From NCBI GenBank assembly GCA_963706385.1, contig OY970153.1, positions 1-64,000 on the forward strand: DNA of 64,000 bases. Direction: 5' to 3'. A program made the translations under genes and the position numbers. Below the pieces are notes generated by a model. It was given only the letters and a program-made list of their open reading frames with translations. It was not told where the DNA came from and did no database searches. Shown here piece by piece: positions 63,958-64,000 of this stretch. How positions within the stretch are numbered: position 1 is the first letter of the stretch; every line of letters begins with the position of its first letter. The stretch comes from Poindextera sp963706385. Lineage in GTDB: Bacteria; Pseudomonadota; Alphaproteobacteria; Caulobacterales; Caulobacteraceae.

Positions 63958-64000
63958 TCGGCCGGCTCGACGGGTTCGGCTGGCGCGATTCGGCGGCTGG
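63954..64000 (-). CDS. C-terminal fragment of a gene coupled to fdsD
   Basis: Only the last 15 codons are visible, ending RRIAPAEPVEPAE and a TGA that overlaps the fdsD ATG. In known fds operons the gene before fdsD is fdhD or fdsA; the fragment is too short to choose. Confidence 0.55.
   Translation of the reverse strand, partial: SRRIAPAEPVEPAE

Overview
High-GC alphaproteobacterial chromosome, most likely family Caulobacteraceae (a Caulobacter or Phenylobacterium relative; inference). The evidence is: the gene string murA-DUF2948-hisD-UPF0262-phosphatase-infA-maf-RNase E/G-yacG-tRNA-Phe; a tRNA-His with U72/A73 and no G-1 (a known alphaproteobacterial peculiarity); an exact TTAA-N7-TTAA CtrA-type box; paired DUF2336 proteins; and TonB-dependent transport. 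GC-rich third codon positions create long antisense open frames over almost every real gene; these are not annotated.

Region 1 (1-6.1 kb) and region 3 (16.8-20.4 kb and 26.1-33.9 kb) together look like a dispersed polyamine/gamma-glutamyl-amine catabolic regulon: three PuuA-like glutamine-synthetase paralogues, a Tat-exported spermidine-dehydrogenase-like flavoprotein, a PuuB-like FAD oxidase, a PuuD-like hydrolase, a class III aminotransferase, a PotFGHI-type ABC importer, a TonB-dependent receptor and a GntR/FCD regulator. The 10-bp palindrome TGTGATCACA or close variants lies upstream of all three synthetase loci, next to the TonB receptor and in the GntR intergenic region. This is the most interesting signal in the window.

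Region 2 (6.3-16.8 kb) is accessory: a response regulator coupled to an unrecognised protein, a cyclase-family hydrolase, a DUF6600/FecR-like exported protein, an acyl-CoA synthetase, an FkbM methyltransferase, an MBL-rhodanese protein and a DHA2 efflux pump. Between the two polyamine blocks are a palindromic repeat cluster, a hybrid histidine kinase, and a P450/acyl-CoA synthetase pair (20.4-25.9 kb).

Region 4 (33.9-45.3 kb) is core housekeeping: small conserved proteins, tRNA-Thr, cell wall, histidine and translation genes, tRNA-Phe, exbB-exbD-tonB and tRNA-His. Region 5 (45.4-64 kb) has a universal stress protein, a four-gene DevBCA/NodT-type ABC efflux operon, MaoC, sulfotransferase, a CtrA-box transglycosylase, a second hybrid kinase, two DUF2336 proteins around NUDIX/Hpt/NAD kinase genes, an aldolase, cytochrome c, arfB, a serine hydrolase and the 3' end of a formate dehydrogenase operon.

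Five places (a histidine kinase, the polyamine-binding protein gene, maf, tRNA-Phe and an Hpt gene) each read as a conserved gene carrying exactly one extra base. All are insertions, which points to systematic assembly or sequencing error more than biology, though this cannot be settled from the sequence.
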